Below, piece by piece: positions 61,320 through 64,000 of a stretch of 64,000 nt of DNA (position 1 is the stretch's first letter; each line of letters begins with the position of its first letter). This DNA is from Tubulanus polymorphus. Taxonomy: Eukaryota > Nemertea > Palaeonemertea > Tubulaniformes > Tubulanidae. The notes below the pieces were generated by a model. The model did not search any database and was not told where the DNA came from. It saw only the letters and a program-made list of their open reading frames with translations. Where the stretch lies: the NCBI RefSeq assembly GCF_964204645.1, contig NC_134031.1, positions 13,616,501 through 13,680,500 on the forward strand. Reading direction: 5' to 3'. The position numbers were made by a program, and so were the translations under genes.

Positions 61320-63960
61320 GATCTTTAGATATTTTGACTTTGGCAGTATCTGAAATCGAAATAAATCGACAAACACTTTAACCTCTCTTAGGGACTCCCT
61401 GGTCCAGAAACGCAGGGCTCTAACTGGACATAAGGAATGATGTGGGAGATCTCAAGGTACACGATGGGAAAGCCCTCTTCCACACAAGCCCAGTCATAGC
61501 AAGCAGCCGCAAAAAATCAGTTATCTTCATCACATCCAACCAAGAAGCCCTTGACAATGGTTCAAAAGCCTAACCCATCAAAAACCTCAGGCACCCATGG
61601 CCTTGCAATCCCCAGACCTATCAGATTTGAAATCCTTAAATCAACTGTGAAGTCAGGAAACCAGAGAAGCTGACCATATGAGCAACTGCTGATCGTGATC
61701 ACTTCAAACCTTGATTGGTTAAGAGATATCTATGAACTAACCTAGGGAGCGCAAGAATCGATCTGCCGCTCACCACATCAACCAGTATAAATAGGCCATT
61801 TGGCGTTGTACACTTTATTGGTCGACTCCCAATTGGAAGCAGCAATGAGAGGCGGCCTGCTTTAAAACCCCTCCACCCTGCAGGGATTGCTGGATAACGG
61901 CCATGCATGAAGATCCAACAACGCTCGAATCTCCTCTGCGTGAGCAGATGGAAAGTTTGGCAGAGCCCTTAGGGTTATCAACAATGTCTGTGACGGCCAA
62001 CAAGGCGCTACAAGAGCCAATTCACAGTTGTCGGTTGACTCTACTTGAAATGTATCGATCAGGAGTTGGAGGAAAAGCGTAACCAGAATCTTGTCCAAAG
62101 GGAATGAACAGGCGTTGTCTTGCCAGTAGATCTGGGAAGGGGGAGACAAACACCGGGCATTTCCCATTTCGGGGTCAACCTTGTTGCGAAACATCGAAAT
62201 TCGGATCCCCATTCAGGGCACAGATCCCATCCGCAACTTCCTTATGTAGACCAATTGGTCGGAATTGCAGTGCCCTGATGTGACAACGCGTCCAACAGAA
62301 CATTCAGCTTCTCTGCTAAATGGGATACCCACAATGGAATTCCTCATGCCTGACACCACAAGAAATTTACCTTAGCCGGTGCAGATAGGTTCCATGACCG
62401 GGTTCCACCTTGGTTCTTGAGATATGCCAAGACTGTGGAATTGTCTGTGGCTAACTGGACATGACAGCCTGTGAGCTGTCTTTGAAAACAATGGAGGGCT
62501 TTCTTTACTGCCAACATTTCCAGGATGTTGATGTTAAAGCTGCTTTGCGAACGTGGACCAACTCACTGGCTTCTGACTGGCCTCCTCTCTACAGCCACCA
62601 ACACATTGCCTCTGTCAAATTCGTCAATTCAAAACAGCTCAATACCGCCAAAAGCAATTAATCTGGCTTTTTTTGTTAGATTGCATTAGACAGGATTATG
62701 ATCTTCAGGATTTTGAACTTTTTATGACCTCTAATTTTTAAGACAATTGGACCCCTCCAACCTGACCTAAACAGAATGGCCCGGCATGAACTCTTAGAGG
62801 TTTTTCTTATCATTGCAAATTAATTTCAATGGTATTTGAAAGGCTGAATCCAAGAACATGTGAGAACACTTGAGAACAATAAGCAATTAACAATATCAGC
62901 TACTTTTCCAGTAGTATACATTTCAAAACAGTCACTTTGAAATAGTATTGCTTTCAATTCGGTTGGTTTTCTATAGTAGCTGTTTCGAAGAGTCTACTAT
63001 TGAAAAGTGAGCATTTTAAAACATCTGCTTTCGATAGTGCACACTAGCAGTAGAGGTGACTGTAAAACCACCTGCCTGTTAACAGTGACTTTGTGATAGT
63101 AACTCCTACCATAGCAGCTACTCTCAAAACAAATCGTTTCTCAAAGTCAACTATTGAAAAGTGACCATTTTGAGATCGCTTGCCAGATTCCCTGTTATAA
63201 ATTCACTGTAGCAACATATGCTTCAGATTTGCAGTGATACGTGACAATATAAACATACTGAAAACTCTACTCATGCTATAGTTTGGGGTATAGTTCTATT
63301 TAGAGTGACTCAGTTAAGATCTGAAGATATTGTAGATAATCTTTGAGGATGTGAAATGTGATGAGCGATTCCCATCTCTAACCAATAAAAGTCGAGATTG
63401 GAGTTAAATTTGTTTACAAATTGTCAATAGTTATGTAGTGTTAAGATTCTGAGAACCAGACTTAACTTCTTGAGATTTATCCCGAAACCTAAATGCCGTA
63501 CGCTCGAGAGTCTCCACAACTAACGAACAGCACTGTTCTTCTGAGTGCCATATGATGAGCCAGTTTTCAAAATAGACGAACATTCTTAGGCCAAAGACTT
63601 CTGCACTGGTTTCACCAATTTCTAGAAAGGCAAGGGTGCGGAGCTGAGGCCCAAGGGAGGCGCAAAACTGATAAATCTTGTTTCACCATTTTACCCTCAG
63701 GTACCTTGAAGACCTGGGATGAATAGGAACCTGAAAGTACTAATCTTTGAGGTTCGAGGTTGCTGCCCATTAACCAGGGCTGAGCAACTAAATTACCTCC
63801 TTTGGAGTGGTCATATGAAACTTGGGGACATAAAGAAACTTGTTAAATCTGGACAAATCTATCACAGTCTGGGGGCCTTCATGACTGTGTATATCTGGGA
63901 AAGACCAGCCAGGGATGAGATGTTGACTGGCTAGATCGCCCCTTTCCCCAACAGCACATG
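61320..63960 (-). pseudogene. DIRS-like retroelement: RT, RNase H and downstream part, broken
   Basis: Minus strand, so it reads right to left. Reverse transcriptase pieces at about 63480-63900 (TVIDLSRFNKFLYVPKFHM; FQVPIHPRSSRYLRV). RNase H at about 62380-62520 (NILEMLAVKKALHCFQRQL; ATDNSTVLAYLKNQGGTRSW), then LALVAPCWPSQTLL and IRALLDLHAWPLSSNP (about 61880-62020). This order is that of DIRS-type elements. I could not identify the tyrosine recombinase with confidence to the left. Many stops. It is interrupted at 62833-63439 by the 0.6 kb repeat and runs off the right edge. Confidence 0.75.
62833..63439 (+). repeat. Dispersed 0.6 kb repeat, copy 2
   Basis: Copy of 22105-22754, here inside the DIRS-like element. 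Several short deletions relative to copy 1. Confidence 0.9.
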
Positions 63961-64000
63961 CAGAGCTGGGGAGATACGAGATAGTTGGCCAGCTTTTGGA

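Noticed and set aside
60000-62212. Leucine-rich-repeat exons of the LRSAM1-like gene
   Set aside because: No leucine-rich repeats can be read; the clear coding traces here belong to a DIRS-like element.

Overview
The window is a piece of animal nuclear genome: AT-rich, intron-bearing and packed with transposons of classes found in invertebrate genomes (Polinton/adintovirus-like, CR1-type LINE, BEL/Pao, DIRS-like, Penelope-like, pogo-like, a THAP-encoding TTAA element, MITEs and a tRNA-derived SINE). The only host gene I can name is an LRSAM1-like E3 ubiquitin ligase. Several dispersed repeats have the look of lophotrochozoan (for example molluscan) genomes, but that is an impression, not a measurement.

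Positions 1-26520 are a nest of virus-like DNA. An inner Polinton occupies 1221-21230 and has about 92 bp terminal inverted repeats and an exact 6 bp target duplication (accacc). It carries a protein-primed-type family B DNA polymerase with an in-frame intein, a double jelly-roll major capsid protein, a probable penton protein, a retrovirus-like integrase and several conserved Polinton proteins of unknown role. It is inserted, in opposite orientation, into a membrane-protein gene of a second, older Polinton whose pieces lie at 1-1220, 21237-22106 and about 25062-26520. That older copy was broken again by about 3 kb of repeats (22106-25061). The inner polymerase gene is itself split by a 4.5 kb TTAA-flanked transposon (2402-6908) encoding a decayed THAP-domain transposase and an intact gene with a P2X7-C-terminus-like cysteine-rich domain. 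Frameshifts and stops throughout show the virus-like genes are fossils.

Positions 26540-33780 hold a foldback, an inverted-repeat-bounded segment with a spliced Ulp1-like protease/PHD gene, a 67-copy GAC run and a 68 bp minisatellite, and then a truncated BEL/Pao retroelement with a candidate LTR.

From 35673 to 59585, on the minus strand, lie the last 12 exons of the LRSAM1-like gene (coiled coil, SAM, PTAP, RING). One 19.3 kb intron splits its SAM domain and is filled with a pogo-like element, a CR1-like LINE, two copies of a 1.1-1.3 kb repeat, MITEs, a SINE and a Penelope remnant. The leucine-rich-repeat half of the gene would lie beyond the right edge. The last 4 kb of the window contain a DIRS-like retroelement on the minus strand, broken by the same 0.6 kb repeat that broke the older Polinton.
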